Positions 17,651 through 26,273 of a DNA stretch of 64,000 bases are shown piece after piece. The position numbers and the translations under genes are program-made. The notes under the pieces were generated by a model. That model was not told where the DNA came from, made no database searches, and saw only the letters and a program-made list of their open reading frames with translations. Every line of letters begins with the position of its first letter. The stretch's first letter is position 1. Source of the DNA: Rhodococcus sp. ABRD24 (GTDB taxonomy: Bacteria > Actinomycetota > Actinomycetes > Mycobacteriales > Mycobacteriaceae); NCBI RefSeq assembly GCF_004328705.1, contig NZ_CP035319.1:620001-684000 (forward strand), in the 5' to 3' direction.

Positions 17651-18439
17651 TCACTCCAGCGGAGCTGCGCCGCAGGCCTCGTCGAGTGGGGCCGCGCACC
17701 AGCGGTCGGTGAGGACACCGATTGCCCCGAGCGCCACCGCGGCAGCGGTCGAGGTACGCAGCACCGTCGGACCGAGCAACACCGCGGTGGCGCCGGCTGC
17801 AGTGAGCGCGGACACCTCGTCGTCGGACAAGCCACCCTCAGGGCCGACAATCAGGACCAGCTCGGACGCCTCACGCAACGGCAGCGATGCGAACGGCTGT
17901 CGAGCGGACTCGTGCAGCACCGCCACGACTCCGCCGCGGCCGGCCACCTCCCGCACCCGCTCGAGGACCTGCGGTGTGTGGTGCAGTTCAGAGACCTCCG
18001 GCACGAACGAGCGCCGAGCCTGCTTTGCCGCAGCAACCGCCGCGTTGCGCCAACGGGTAACACCCTTCTGCGTCTTGGCGCCCTCCCATCGCGCGACACA
18101 CCGGGACGACTGCCACGGCACCACCGCGTCGATACCCGCCTCGGTGGCGAGTTCAACGGCCAGCTCGGACCGCTCCGCCTTGGGCAGGGCCTGCACCAGC
18201 GTCACCGACGGGGTCGGCGGCTGCTGGGCGCGTCGGGCAGTAACCTCGAGGTCGAGCCGATCCTTCGCGGCGGCGGTGACCGTCGCTTCGGCGATACCGC
18301 CTCGGCCGTCGGCGAGCACCAACCGTTCGCCGGCCTTGATCCGGCGCACCGTCGCGGCGTGCCGACCCTCCGGGCCGTCGAGAACAGCCGGCTGCCCGAC
18401 GTCGGGCAGCGGATCGAGATAGAAGACCGTCGCGGCCAT
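17651..18439 (-). CDS. rsmE: 16S rRNA (uracil-1498-N3)-methyltransferase RsmE
   Basis: SPOUT-fold enzyme that uses S-adenosylmethionine to methylate U1498 in the decoding centre of 16S rRNA. The 262-residue protein begins with a PUA-like domain (VFYLDPLPDVG ... GPEGRHAATVRRIKAGE). The SPOUT knot carries LIVGPEGGLSDDEV and VLLGPTVLRTSTAAAVALG. Eighteen bases separate it from dnaJ, as in Rv2372c-Rv2373c. Confidence 0.94.
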   Translation of the reverse strand: MAATVFYLDPLPDVGQPAVLDGPEGRHAATVRRIKAGERLVLADGRGGIAEATVTAAAKDRLDLEVTARRAQQPPTPSVTLVQALPKAERSELAVELATEAGIDAVVPWQSSRCVARWEGAKTQKGVTRWRNAAVAAAKQARRSFVPEVSELHHTPQVLERVREVAGRGGVVAVLHESARQPFASLPLREASELVLIVGPEGGLSDDEVSALTAAGATAVLLGPTVLRTSTAAAVALGAIGVLTDRWCAAPLDEACGAAPLE

Positions 18440-18457
18440 CAGCGCACCCGAGTCGGA

Positions 18458-19606
18458 TCAGCGGCCACTGAAGGCGTCCCGCAGGCGGGAGAACAGGCCG
18501 CCGCTGTGCTGCGAGCCGGTGGAGACCACCTCGGCATGGTCCCGGTCACGGTGGTTCTTGAACTCCTGCAGCAACTTGCTCTGCTTGCCGTCGAGTCGAG
18601 TCGGAATGACCACCTCGAGGTGCGCGTGCACGTCGCCGCGCACACCCGACCGCAGCTTCGGCATGCCGTGCCCGCGCAGTACCGACACGGATCCCGGCTG
18701 AGTGCCCGGGTCGACGGTGATCTCGGTGGGTCCGTCGATGATGGTCTCCAGCGTCACCGTGGTGCCGAGCGCCGCGTCGACCATCGGCACCCGGATGGTG
18801 CAGTGCAGATCGTCGCCGTCGCGCACGAACACCTCGTGCTGTTGCTCCACCACCTCGACGTACAGATCGCCGGGGTGGCCACCTCCGGGACCGACCTCAC
18901 CCTGCGATGCGAGCCGGATCCGCATTCCGTTGCTGACGCCCGCGGGCACCTTCACGGAGATGTCGCGGCGCGCACGAACGCGCCCGTCGCCGCCGCACTT
19001 GTGGCACGGATCGGGGATCGTCTCGCCGGCGCCGCGGCACGTGGGGCACGGGCGCGACGTCATGACCTGGCCGAGGAACGAACGCTGCACGGACTGGACC
19101 TCACCCGCGCCGCCACACGTCTCACAGCGGACCGGCTGGGAGTCCCCGTTGGTGCCCGACCCGGTGCACCCATCGCACAGGATCGCGGTGTCGACGGTGA
19201 TCTGCTTCGTGACTCCGGTGGCGCACTCGGCGAGGGTCAACTTGGTACGCAGCAGCGAATCGGCGCCCGGCTGCACACGGCCCCGGGGTCCGCGGCCACC
19301 GCCCGCTCCGCCGAAGAATGCCTCGAACACGTCGCCGAGACCGCCGAAACCTGCGCCGCCGAAACCTGCACCGGCGCCGCCGGCCCCCGATTCGAGCGGG
19401 TCGCCACCAAGGTCGACGATCCGCCGTTTCTCCGGATCCGACAGCACCTCGTACGCGGTGGAGACCTCACGGAAACGCGCCTGCGCCGTCTCGTCCGGAT
19501 TGACGTCCGGATGCAGTTCCCGCGCAAGCTTGCGGTACGCCCGCTTGATCTCCTGGTCGGTCGCCTTCGGCGCGACGCCGAGTGTGCCGTAGTAATCCCG
19601 TGCCAC
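18458..19606 (-). CDS. dnaJ: Chaperone DnaJ (DnaJ2)
   Basis: Hsp70 co-chaperone of 382 residues. The J domain (residues 1-70) includes the HPD motif in [11 protein letters not shown]. It is followed by a Gly/Phe-rich linker and four zinc-finger repeats ([32 protein letters not shown]), then the two C-terminal substrate-binding domains. The start is GTG ([11 protein letters not shown]). Because it follows hrcA it is the heat-shock-linked DnaJ paralogue rather than the one that usually lies with dnaK-grpE. Confidence 0.95.
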   Translation of the reverse strand: MARDYYGTLGVAPKATDQEIKRAYRKLARELHPDVNPDETAQARFREVSTAYEVLSDPEKRRIVDLGGDPLESGAGGAGAGFGGAGFGGLGDVFEAFFGGAGGGRGPRGRVQPGADSLLRTKLTLAECATGVTKQITVDTAILCDGCTGSGTNGDSQPVRCETCGGAGEVQSVQRSFLGQVMTSRPCPTCRGAGETIPDPCHKCGGDGRVRARRDISVKVPAGVSNGMRIRLASQGEVGPGGGHPGDLYVEVVEQQHEVFVRDGDDLHCTIRVPMVDAALGTTVTLETIIDGPTEITVDPGTQPGSVSVLRGHGMPKLRSGVRGDVHAHLEVVIPTRLDGKQSKLLQEFKNHRDRDHAEVVSTGSQHSGGLFSRLRDAFSGR

Positions 19607-19703
19607 TTGGGTATCTCGTCCTTCTCTGCTTCGTTCTCACCACATGGAGCGCGGCGCACCGACCGGTTGGTCGACACCGCCCCGCGAGCCGCTCGTACGT
19701 GCT

Positions 19704-20747
19704 TCAGCGCTCGGCGAGTACCTCGCCGATGTACCTGGCAACGGCGGCCACCGAGGCAATTGTTCCCGGGTAGTCCATTCGGGTGGGGCCGAGGACCCCT
19801 ACTCCGCCGAACACGGTGCCCGCCGCACCGTAGCCGGTGGATATCACCGAGGTGCCTCGCATCTGCTCAACCTGTGTCTCCTCGCCGATCTGGACGGTTA
19901 CCCGTCCCGCATCCTGCGTCGCGGCGAGCAGCTTGAGCACCACCACCTGTTCCTCCAGCGCTTCGAGCACCGAACGCAGGGAGCCGGGCAATCCCGACTG
20001 AGTCGAGAAGTCCGCGGCGTTGCGGGTGAGGTTCGCCGTGCCGCCCAGGACCAGCCGGTCCTCGGGATGTTCGACGAGTGTCTCGACCAGAACCGTCGCC
20101 GAGCGGACGACGGCGTCGCGCAGTTCGAGTGGCGCGTCCTCGGCCAGCTCGGATACCGCAATGGACGCGGCCGCGAGTCGCTTGCCCTCGAGCGCGCCGC
20201 CGAGCAGGGCGCGCAGCCGGAACAGATTCTCGTCGTCGATCACGTCACCGAGCTCGACGATGCGCTGATCGACCCGACCGGAATCGGTGATGAGCACGAG
20301 CAGCAAACGCGCAGGCGTGAGCGCGACCACCTCGAGGTGCCGCACCGACGACGCCGACAGTGACGGGTACTGCACGACGGCGACCTGCCGCGTGAGCTGC
20401 GCGAGTAGCCGCACCCCGCGACGGAGGACGTCGTCGAGGTCCACACCGGATTCGAGGAACTCGAGGATGGCACGGCGCTCCGCCGGAGACAGCGGCTTGA
20501 CCTCGGCGATCCGGTCGACGAACTGCCGGTAACCCTTGTCCGTCGGGACTCGCCCGGAACTGGTGTAGGGCTGGGTAATGTAGCCTTCGGCCTCGAGGGC
20601 GGCCATGTCGTTGCGTACCGTCGCGCTGGAAACACCGAGATTATGCCGTTCCACCAGCGATTTCGACCCGATCGGCTCCTGCGTCGAGACGTAGTCGGCA
20701 ACGATCGCCCGGAGCACCTCGAAACGTCGTTCGTCCGTACTGGACAC
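19704..20747 (-). CDS. hrcA: Heat-shock repressor HrcA
   Basis: Represses groE/dnaK-class genes by binding CIRCE elements. 347 residues from a GTG start. The N-terminal winged helix is [23 protein letters not shown] then [20 protein letters not shown], followed by the conserved [17 protein letters not shown] and the dimerisation/insertion domains. The start has GGAGGTGG upstream. The promoter region shows no convincing CIRCE copy. Confidence 0.95.
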   Translation of the reverse strand: MSSTDERRFEVLRAIVADYVSTQEPIGSKSLVERHNLGVSSATVRNDMAALEAEGYITQPYTSSGRVPTDKGYRQFVDRIAEVKPLSPAERRAILEFLESGVDLDDVLRRGVRLLAQLTRQVAVVQYPSLSASSVRHLEVVALTPARLLLVLITDSGRVDQRIVELGDVIDDENLFRLRALLGGALEGKRLAAASIAVSELAEDAPLELRDAVVRSATVLVETLVEHPEDRLVLGGTANLTRNAADFSTQSGLPGSLRSVLEALEEQVVVLKLLAATQDAGRVTVQIGEETQVEQMRGTSVISTGYGAAGTVFGGVGVLGPTRMDYPGTIASVAAVARYIGEVLAER

Positions 20748-20933
20748 CGCTCACCACCTCCGTCATTGAGAGCACACTTCACTGCTGAGTCTAATGGCCG
20801 GTTCGATCCCGAATGTCGCAGGCCGCGCCGCGCATTCACCACCCGGCCGACGCGGGTCCACAGCCCGTACTGTAAGAGGACGGACTGGCGCTCGAGATCC
20901 AGTCCACACGTAGAACACGGGCGGAACAAACGA

Positions 20934-21245
20934 ATGATTTTCAAAGGAGTCCGGGACAGCAAGCCGTATCCCGACCACGATCTGAGGCTGCGGGACTGGG
21001 CGCAGATTCCTCCGCGGCAGGTTCGCTTGGACGAGATCGTCACCACCACGAAGGTGCTCGAACTCGATCGCCTCCTGTCGGAGGACTCCACCTTCTACGG
21101 CGATCTGTTCCCACACGCGGTGCTGTGGCGAGGCACCATCTACCTCGAGGACGGCGTCCACCACGCCGTCCGCTCCGCACTGCGCAACCGGGTGGTGCTG
21201 CACGCCCGCGTCTACGACTTCGACGCGGCGATCCCAGGCAGCTGA
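20934..21245 (+). CDS. Conserved actinobacterial protein (Rv2375-like)
   Basis: 103 residues beginning MIFKGVRDSKPYPDHDLRLRDW, very rich in conserved aromatic and charged positions (PPRQVRLDEIVTTTKVLELDRLL, STFYGDLFPHAV). Databases sometimes label this family a VapB-type antitoxin; no ribbon-helix-helix or AbrB-type N-terminus is apparent and no toxin gene is adjacent, so that label is doubtful. Function unknown. It is divergent from hrcA and converges on hemW with only seven bases between stops. Confidence 0.8.
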   Translation: MIFKGVRDSKPYPDHDLRLRDWAQIPPRQVRLDEIVTTTKVLELDRLLSEDSTFYGDLFPHAVLWRGTIYLEDGVHHAVRSALRNRVVLHARVYDFDAAIPGS

Positions 21246-21252
21246 GGCGCGG

Positions 21253-22482
21253 TCAGGCGAGGATGTCCCGCACCACCGCGTCGGCGAGCAGTCTCCCCCG
21301 GTCGGTGAGTACCAGGTGATCGTTCTCGACCACCGCCAATCCGTCCGCGACCACCCGCTCGGCGGCGGCGCGCTCGTGCTCGCGCAGGTCCTCGAGCGGA
21401 AGGCCTGCCCGTAGCCGCACGGTCAACATCACCCGCTCGACGTGGATGTCCTCGCTGCTGAGGGTTTCGATACCGCCCACGGGCAGGTCGCCGGCCGTCA
21501 ACTGTTCCGCGTACCGGGCCGGGTGTTTGACGTTCCACCAGCGCACCCCACCGACGTGGCTGTGTGCGCCGGGCCCGGCACCCCACCAATCGCCGCCGTC
21601 CCAGTAGCCCAGGTTGTGGCGGCAGCGTGAATCCCCCGTCGCTGCGCTCGCCCCGTGCGCATCGTCGGCGGACGCCCAGTTCGACACCTCGTACCAGTGC
21701 AATCCCGCGTCTGCGAGGCGCGCGTCGATGCGCTCGTACCGCGAGGCCAGCACATCGTCATCGGGCGCGGGCAGCTCACCGCGTCGGACCTTTCGCGCCA
21801 GCGCGGTGCCGTCCTCGACGATCAATGCGTACGCGGACACGTGATCGACGCCAGCTCCGAGCACCGCGTCGAGCGAGGCGTCCAGGTCGGCATCCGTCTC
21901 GCCTGGGGTGCCGTAGATGAGATCGAGGTTGACGTGGTCGAATCCGGCTCCGCGCGCCTCCTGGGCTGCCGCAACCGCGCGGCCGGGCGTGTGGGTGCGG
22001 TCGAGGATCTTCAGTACGTGCGGTGCCGCGGACTGCATGCCCAGCGAGATCCGGGTATATCCGGCGTCCCGCAGCGTCGAGAAGAACTCCGGCGACGTCG
22101 ACTCCGGGTTGGACTCGGTGGTCACCTCCGCGCCGACGGCCAGACCGAAGCTGCCGCGGACCGCGCCGAGAACCTCCGCCAGCCCGTCACCGCCGAGCAG
22201 TGAAGGCGTGCCCCCTCCGATGAACACGGTATCCGCTGGGGGCGCACCGGTGATCTCGGCAGCCCGCCCCAATTCTCGTTTCAGCGCTTCGAGCCACGAC
22301 TGCGGCGACGCCGAAGTGCCGAGTTCACCCGCGGTGTAAGTGTTGAAATCGCAGTAGCCACACCGCGTCGCGCAGAACGGGACGTGGACGTAGATCCCGA
22401 ACGGACGCGTTCCCACCCCGTCCAGGGCCGACGCGGGAAGTTCCAGACGCGGCTGCGCGCCGTCGATCAGCGATCCAATCAC
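21253..22482 (-). CDS. hemW: Radical SAM heme chaperone HemW
   Basis: 409 residues from a GTG start. The radical-SAM cluster motif is HVPFCATRCGYCDF (CxxxCxxC), followed by FIGGGTPSLL. The HNLGYWDGGDWWGAGPGAHS segment and the early Cys context mark HemW rather than true coproporphyrinogen dehydrogenase HemN. HemW proteins bind heme and deliver it to respiratory enzymes. The frame continues upstream into the sulfur-operon leader region, which is not coding for this gene. Position as in Rv2388c. Confidence 0.92.
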   Translation of the reverse strand: MIGSLIDGAQPRLELPASALDGVGTRPFGIYVHVPFCATRCGYCDFNTYTAGELGTSASPQSWLEALKRELGRAAEITGAPPADTVFIGGGTPSLLGGDGLAEVLGAVRGSFGLAVGAEVTTESNPESTSPEFFSTLRDAGYTRISLGMQSAAPHVLKILDRTHTPGRAVAAAQEARGAGFDHVNLDLIYGTPGETDADLDASLDAVLGAGVDHVSAYALIVEDGTALARKVRRGELPAPDDDVLASRYERIDARLADAGLHWYEVSNWASADDAHGASAATGDSRCRHNLGYWDGGDWWGAGPGAHSHVGGVRWWNVKHPARYAEQLTAGDLPVGGIETLSSEDIHVERVMLTVRLRAGLPLEDLREHERAAAERVVADGLAVVENDHLVLTDRGRLLADAVVRDILA

Positions 22483-22540
22483 GGTTTCAGTGTCCCAGCT
22501 TCGAACCGGGCAGCCACGCACACCCGTCCGATCAGGACAT

Positions 22541-22611
22541 TTCCCGCGATTTCGGGGGAAATACCTCCCCGATGGTCGGCATTCGGGAAATCCCGTGGCA
22601 GAATGGCCGCC
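22541..22611 (+). promoter_or_regulatory. Promoter/operator region of the sulfite reductase operon
   Basis: A -10-like CAGAAT (22599-22604) ends seven bases before the leader ATG, so transcription should begin at or next to that ATG, i.e. a leaderless start. Upstream lie several dyads: ATTTCCC-N10-GGGAAAT, TCGGGG-N9-CCCCGA and CGGGA-AA-TCCCG. They are candidate sites for a sulfur regulator. No good -35 is present, compatible with activation. All assignments are by eye. Confidence 0.5.
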
Positions 22612-22701
22612 ATGACAGATCTCGGAGTGCGACTCGTGGCGCGGCGCCACGTCGACTTCAAGCGTGTCTGCAGCTGTTGTTGTCTGCCCTGCGGCGTGTA
22701 A
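22612..22701 (+). CDS. Cysteine-rich leader peptide of the sulfate reduction operon
   Basis: A 29-codon ORF starting MTDLGVRLVARRHVDFKR and ending VCSCCCLPCGV, with five Cys codons in eight positions near its end. It lies 170 bases before the sulfite reductase start and is preceded by a -10-like element but no Shine-Dalgarno, matching leaderless poly-cysteine short ORFs described in mycobacteria as cysteine-responsive attenuators. Ribosome stalling at the Cys run when Cys-tRNA is scarce would alter folding of the downstream RNA and raise expression. An in-frame ATG three codons earlier is possible but less consistent with the -10. Confidence 0.85.
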   Translation: MTDLGVRLVARRHVDFKRVCSCCCLPCGV

Positions 22702-22786
22702 CCAGCGCGACGTCCCGACTGCACTGAGCGGTCCACGTCTGCCAGCGTTCGTCTCCACCGTTTCAGCCCGCTAATCCCGGCCGGCC

Positions 22787-22829
22787 GAGGACGATCCCCG
22801 CGAGGAAGCAGCTCTCCTCTTCTGTCCTC
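22787..22829 (+). promoter_or_regulatory. Candidate attenuator hairpin between leader peptide and sirA
   Basis: GAGGAC (22787-22792) can pair with GTCCTC (22824-22829), and within that span GAGGA (22802-22806) can pair with TCCTC (22815-22819); the purine-rich segments are interchangeable partners. Alternative pairings of this kind suit an attenuator, but no folding calculation was done. Confidence 0.35.
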
Positions 22830-22871
22830 GACCGGTGCACCGTGAGATTCACGAAATTCAGGAGCACCCCC

Positions 22872-24587
22872 ATGACGTCGAGTCCCGACGCCGACACCGC
22901 CGCGAGCCCGGCACCCCGGGCCCGCACGGCTCGCCCCACGAAGACCCGCGCCGAGGGCCAGTGGGCGCTCGGCTATCGCGAGCCACTCAACGCCAATGAG
23001 CAGACCAAGAAGGACGACAACCCACTCAACGTCCGGGCGCGCATCGAGAACATCTACTCGAAACAGGGATTCGCGAGCATCGACAAGAGCGACCTGCGCG
23101 GCCGGATGCGCTGGTGGGGCCTGTACACGCAGCGCGAGGAGGGCTACGACGGTACCTTCACCGGCGACGAGAACCTCGACCTGCTCGAGGCCGAGTACTT
23201 CATGATGCGAGTGCGATGCGACGCCGGCGCCCTGAGCGTCGCGCAGTTGCGCACGATCGGCGAAATCTCGACAGAGTTCGCCCGAGACACTGCCGACCTG
23301 TCGGACCGCGAGAACGTTCAATACCACTGGATCGAGATCGAGAACGTCCCCGAGATCTGGCAACGCCTCGAGGCCGTCGGACTCAAGACCACCGAGGCCT
23401 GCGGCGACTGCCCGCGCGTCGTGCTGGGCTCACCGCTGGCCGGCGAGTCGTTCGACGAGGTTCTCGACCCGACACCCGCGATCGACGAGATCGTCCGCCG
23501 TTACATCGGCGACCCCGAGTACTCGAACCTCCCGCGCAAGTTCAAGACTGCGATCTCCGGTCAGCAGGACGTGGTGCACGAGATCAACGACGTCGCCTTC
23601 ATCGGAGTCAACCACCCCGAGCACGGCCCGGGCCTGGACCTGTGGGTCGGCGGCGGCCTGTCGACAAACCCGATGCTGGCGCAGCGCGTCGGCGTGTGGG
23701 TACCGCTCGACGAGGTGCCGGATGTGTGGGAGGGCGTCGTCTCGATCTTCCGCGACTACGGCTACCGCCGCCTGCGCACCAAGGCGCGCCTGAAATTCCT
23801 GATCAAGGACTGGGGTATCCCGAAGTTCAGGGAAGTCCTCGAACAGGAATACCTGAAACGTCCCCTACTCGACGGACCAGCGCCGGAGCAGCCCACGCGC
23901 CCCATCGATCACGTAGGTGTGCAGCGGCTTCGTAACGGGCTCAACGCCGTCGGCGTCGCACCGATCGCCGGCCGTGTGTCCGGCACCAAGCTCGCGGCGG
24001 TCGCGGATGCCGCCGAGCGTGCGGGCTCGGACCGGATCAGGTTCACGCCCTACCAGAAGCTGATCGTCCTCGACGTCGCCGACGACAAGCTCGAGCAGCT
24101 GATCGGTGAACTCGACGAGTTGGGCCTGCCGGCGCGGCCGTCACACTGGCGCAAAAACCTGATGGCCTGCTCGGGCATCGAGTTCTGCAAGCTCTCGTTC
24201 GCCGAGACCCGCAGGCGGTCGCAGGTGCTGGTGCCGGAACTCGAGGACCGTCTCGCCGACATCAACGCGCAGCTGGACGTCCCGATCACCATCAACATCA
24301 ACGGCTGCCCCAACTCGTGCGCGCGCTCGCAGATCGCGGACATCGGGTTCAAGGGACAACTGGTGGACGACGGCGACGGCAACCAGGTCGAGGGCTTCCA
24401 GGTGCATCTCGGCGGCAGCCTCGGATTCGACAGCGCATTCGGCCGAAAACTGCGGCAGCACAAGGTGACCAGCACCGAGCTCGGTGACTACATCGACCGA
24501 GTCGTGCGCAATTTCGTGAAGCACCGCTATGAGGGCGAACGGTTTGCCCAGTGGGCGGTCCGGGCAGACGAGGGGGACTTGCGATGA
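22872..24587 (+). CDS. sirA: Ferredoxin-dependent sulfite reductase
   Basis: Reduces sulfite to sulfide with six electrons from ferredoxin. The 571-residue product is about the length of M. tuberculosis NirA/SirA (Rv2391). Siroheme/4Fe-4S ligands lie in MACSGIEFCKLSFAETR and INGCPNSCARSQIADIG. Two ferrite-like repeats and two siroheme half-domains follow family order. GGAG lies seven bases upstream of the ATG at 22872; a GTG at 22842 is also in frame. First structural gene of sirA-cysH-cysD-cysN-chelatase, with ATGA overlap into cysH. Nitrite specificity is less likely given the cys neighbours. Confidence 0.94.
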   Translation: MTSSPDADTAASPAPRARTARPTKTRAEGQWALGYREPLNANEQTKKDDNPLNVRARIENIYSKQGFASIDKSDLRGRMRWWGLYTQREEGYDGTFTGDENLDLLEAEYFMMRVRCDAGALSVAQLRTIGEISTEFARDTADLSDRENVQYHWIEIENVPEIWQRLEAVGLKTTEACGDCPRVVLGSPLAGESFDEVLDPTPAIDEIVRRYIGDPEYSNLPRKFKTAISGQQDVVHEINDVAFIGVNHPEHGPGLDLWVGGGLSTNPMLAQRVGVWVPLDEVPDVWEGVVSIFRDYGYRRLRTKARLKFLIKDWGIPKFREVLEQEYLKRPLLDGPAPEQPTRPIDHVGVQRLRNGLNAVGVAPIAGRVSGTKLAAVADAAERAGSDRIRFTPYQKLIVLDVADDKLEQLIGELDELGLPARPSHWRKNLMACSGIEFCKLSFAETRRRSQVLVPELEDRLADINAQLDVPITININGCPNSCARSQIADIGFKGQLVDDGDGNQVEGFQVHLGGSLGFDSAFGRKLRQHKVTSTELGDYIDRVVRNFVKHRYEGERFAQWAVRADEGDLR

Positions 24588-25333
24588 CGGTAGATGTCCA
24601 GACAGCGTCCGAAGCCGAGCTCCGCAGAATCGCCACGCAGGGGGCGGCGGATCTGGACGGTGCGTCGGCAGTCGAATTGCTCCGCTGGACCGAGGAGACG
24701 TTCGGGACCGCCACGGGTGCCGCGGCGGGCGAGCGTGACGGTTACATCGTCGCGTCGAACATGCAGGACGGGGTGCTCGTTCATCTTGCCGCACAGGTCC
24801 ATGAATCGGGTCCTCTGCCAGTGCTTTTCCTCGACACCGGCTACCACTTCGCCGAGACGATCGGCACCCGCGACGCAGTGGAGCAGGTCTACGGTGTCAA
24901 CGTCATCAATGCGCAGGCCGCGGCCAGTGTCGCCGAGCAGGATGCAGCCGAGGGCAAGGACTTGTTCGCCCGCGAACCCAACCGCTGCTGCGCGCTGCGC
25001 AAGGTGGCCCCGTTGAAGGCGACGCTGCAGAACTACCGGGCGTGGGTCACCGGCATCCGCCGGGTCGAGGCCCCCACCCGGGCGAACGCACCATTGATCT
25101 CGTTCGACGAGGCGTTCGGACTGGTGAAGATCAATCCCATCGCCGCGTGGTCGGACGACGACATGCAGGCGTACATCGACGAGCACTCGATCCTGGTGAA
25201 TCCACTTGTCGACGAGGGATATCCGTCCATCGGGTGCGCTCCGTGCACCGTCAAACCTCTCCCCGGCGCCGATCCGCGCAGCGGTCGGTGGGCCGGTTCG
25301 GCCAAGACAGAATGCGGGTTGCACGCCTCATGA
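24584..25333 (+). CDS. cysH: Assimilatory adenylylsulfate (APS) reductase
   Basis: Converts APS to sulfite and AMP using thioredoxin. 249 residues. The Cys pairs RCCALRK and GCAPCT are the four ligands of the 4Fe-4S cluster that separates APS reductases from PAPS reductases. The catalytic Cys is in the C-terminal TECGLH. ATGA overlaps at both ends couple it to sirA and cysD. Use of APS agrees with the lack of a CysC kinase gene or domain in this operon. Confidence 0.96.
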   Translation: MTVDVQTASEAELRRIATQGAADLDGASAVELLRWTEETFGTATGAAAGERDGYIVASNMQDGVLVHLAAQVHESGPLPVLFLDTGYHFAETIGTRDAVEQVYGVNVINAQAAASVAEQDAAEGKDLFAREPNRCCALRKVAPLKATLQNYRAWVTGIRRVEAPTRANAPLISFDEAFGLVKINPIAAWSDDDMQAYIDEHSILVNPLVDEGYPSIGCAPCTVKPLPGADPRSGRWAGSAKTECGLHAS

Positions 25334-26271
25334 CAATCGACATCTCACTCCCCGAGCCACGGCTTCAGCTGGACGGCACCAAGTTCGACACCCTCGATGC
25401 TCTCGAGTCCGAGGCCATCCACATCTTCCGTGAGGTGGCCGGCGAGTTCGAGCGACCCGTGATCCTGTTCTCAGGCGGCAAGGACTCGACGGTGCTGCTG
25501 CACCTCGCCATCAAGGCGTTCTGGCCCGCACCGCTGCCGTTCGCGTTGCTGCACGTCGACACCGGCCACAACCTGCAGGAGGTGCTGGACTTCCGCGATC
25601 ACGTCGTCGCGAAGTACAACCTGCGCCTGCACGTGGCCAAGGTCGAGGACTACCTCGCCGACGGCCGTCTCACCGAGCGCCCGGACGGGATCCGCAACCC
25701 GTTGCAGACCGTGCCGCTGCTCGACGCGATCGCCGAGAATCGCTTCGACGCCGTGTTCGGCGGTGCCCGCCGCGATGAGGAGCGAGCCCGCGCGAAGGAG
25801 CGGATCTTCTCACTGCGCAACGCCTTCGGGCAGTGGGACCCGAAGAAGCAGCGCCCCGAGTTGTGGAACCTCTACAACGGCCGACACTCCCCCGGCGAGC
25901 AGGTCCGCGTATTCCCGCTCAGCAACTTCACCGAACTCGACATCTGGCGCTACATCGCCCGCGACAACGTCGAACTGGCCAGCATCTACTACGCCCACCA
26001 GCGCCCGGTCTACCAGCGTGACGGCATGTGGATGACTCCGGGTGTATGGGGCGGGCCGACCGAAGGCGAAGAGCTGCAGACGCTCTCGGTGCGCTACCGC
26101 ACCGTCGGCGACGGCTCCACGACGGGCGCGGTGCTCTCCGACGCTGCCGACAACGAGGCGATTCTCGCCGAGGTCGCGGCATCGCGACTGACCGAGCGCG
26201 GCGCCACCCGTGGCGACGACCGAGTTTCCGAAGCGGCCATGGAAGACCGCAAGCGAGAGGGCTACTTCTGA
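25330..26271 (+). CDS. cysD: Sulfate adenylyltransferase subunit 2 (ATP sulfurylase)
   Basis: Small catalytic subunit forming APS from sulfate and ATP. 313 residues. The PP-loop is LFSGGKDSTVLLHLA (about residues 45-60). Family blocks include LLHVDTGHNLQEVLDFRD, FGGARRDEERARAKER and PLSNFTELDIWRYI. Works as a heterodimer with CysN, encoded two bases downstream. Confidence 0.96.
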   Translation: MTIDISLPEPRLQLDGTKFDTLDALESEAIHIFREVAGEFERPVILFSGGKDSTVLLHLAIKAFWPAPLPFALLHVDTGHNLQEVLDFRDHVVAKYNLRLHVAKVEDYLADGRLTERPDGIRNPLQTVPLLDAIAENRFDAVFGGARRDEERARAKERIFSLRNAFGQWDPKKQRPELWNLYNGRHSPGEQVRVFPLSNFTELDIWRYIARDNVELASIYYAHQRPVYQRDGMWMTPGVWGGPTEGEELQTLSVRYRTVGDGSTTGAVLSDAADNEAILAEVAASRLTERGATRGDDRVSEAAMEDRKREGYF

Positions 26272-26273
26272 TC

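Noticed and set aside
20748..20800. Possible CIRCE element before hrcA
   Set aside because: Only GAGT-CTAA and AGCAC fragments resemble the TTAGCACTC-N9-GAGTGCTAA consensus; arms do not pair properly.
20934..21245. VapB antitoxin
   Set aside because: No toxin gene adjacent and no typical antitoxin DNA-binding N-terminus; better described as a conserved protein of unknown function.
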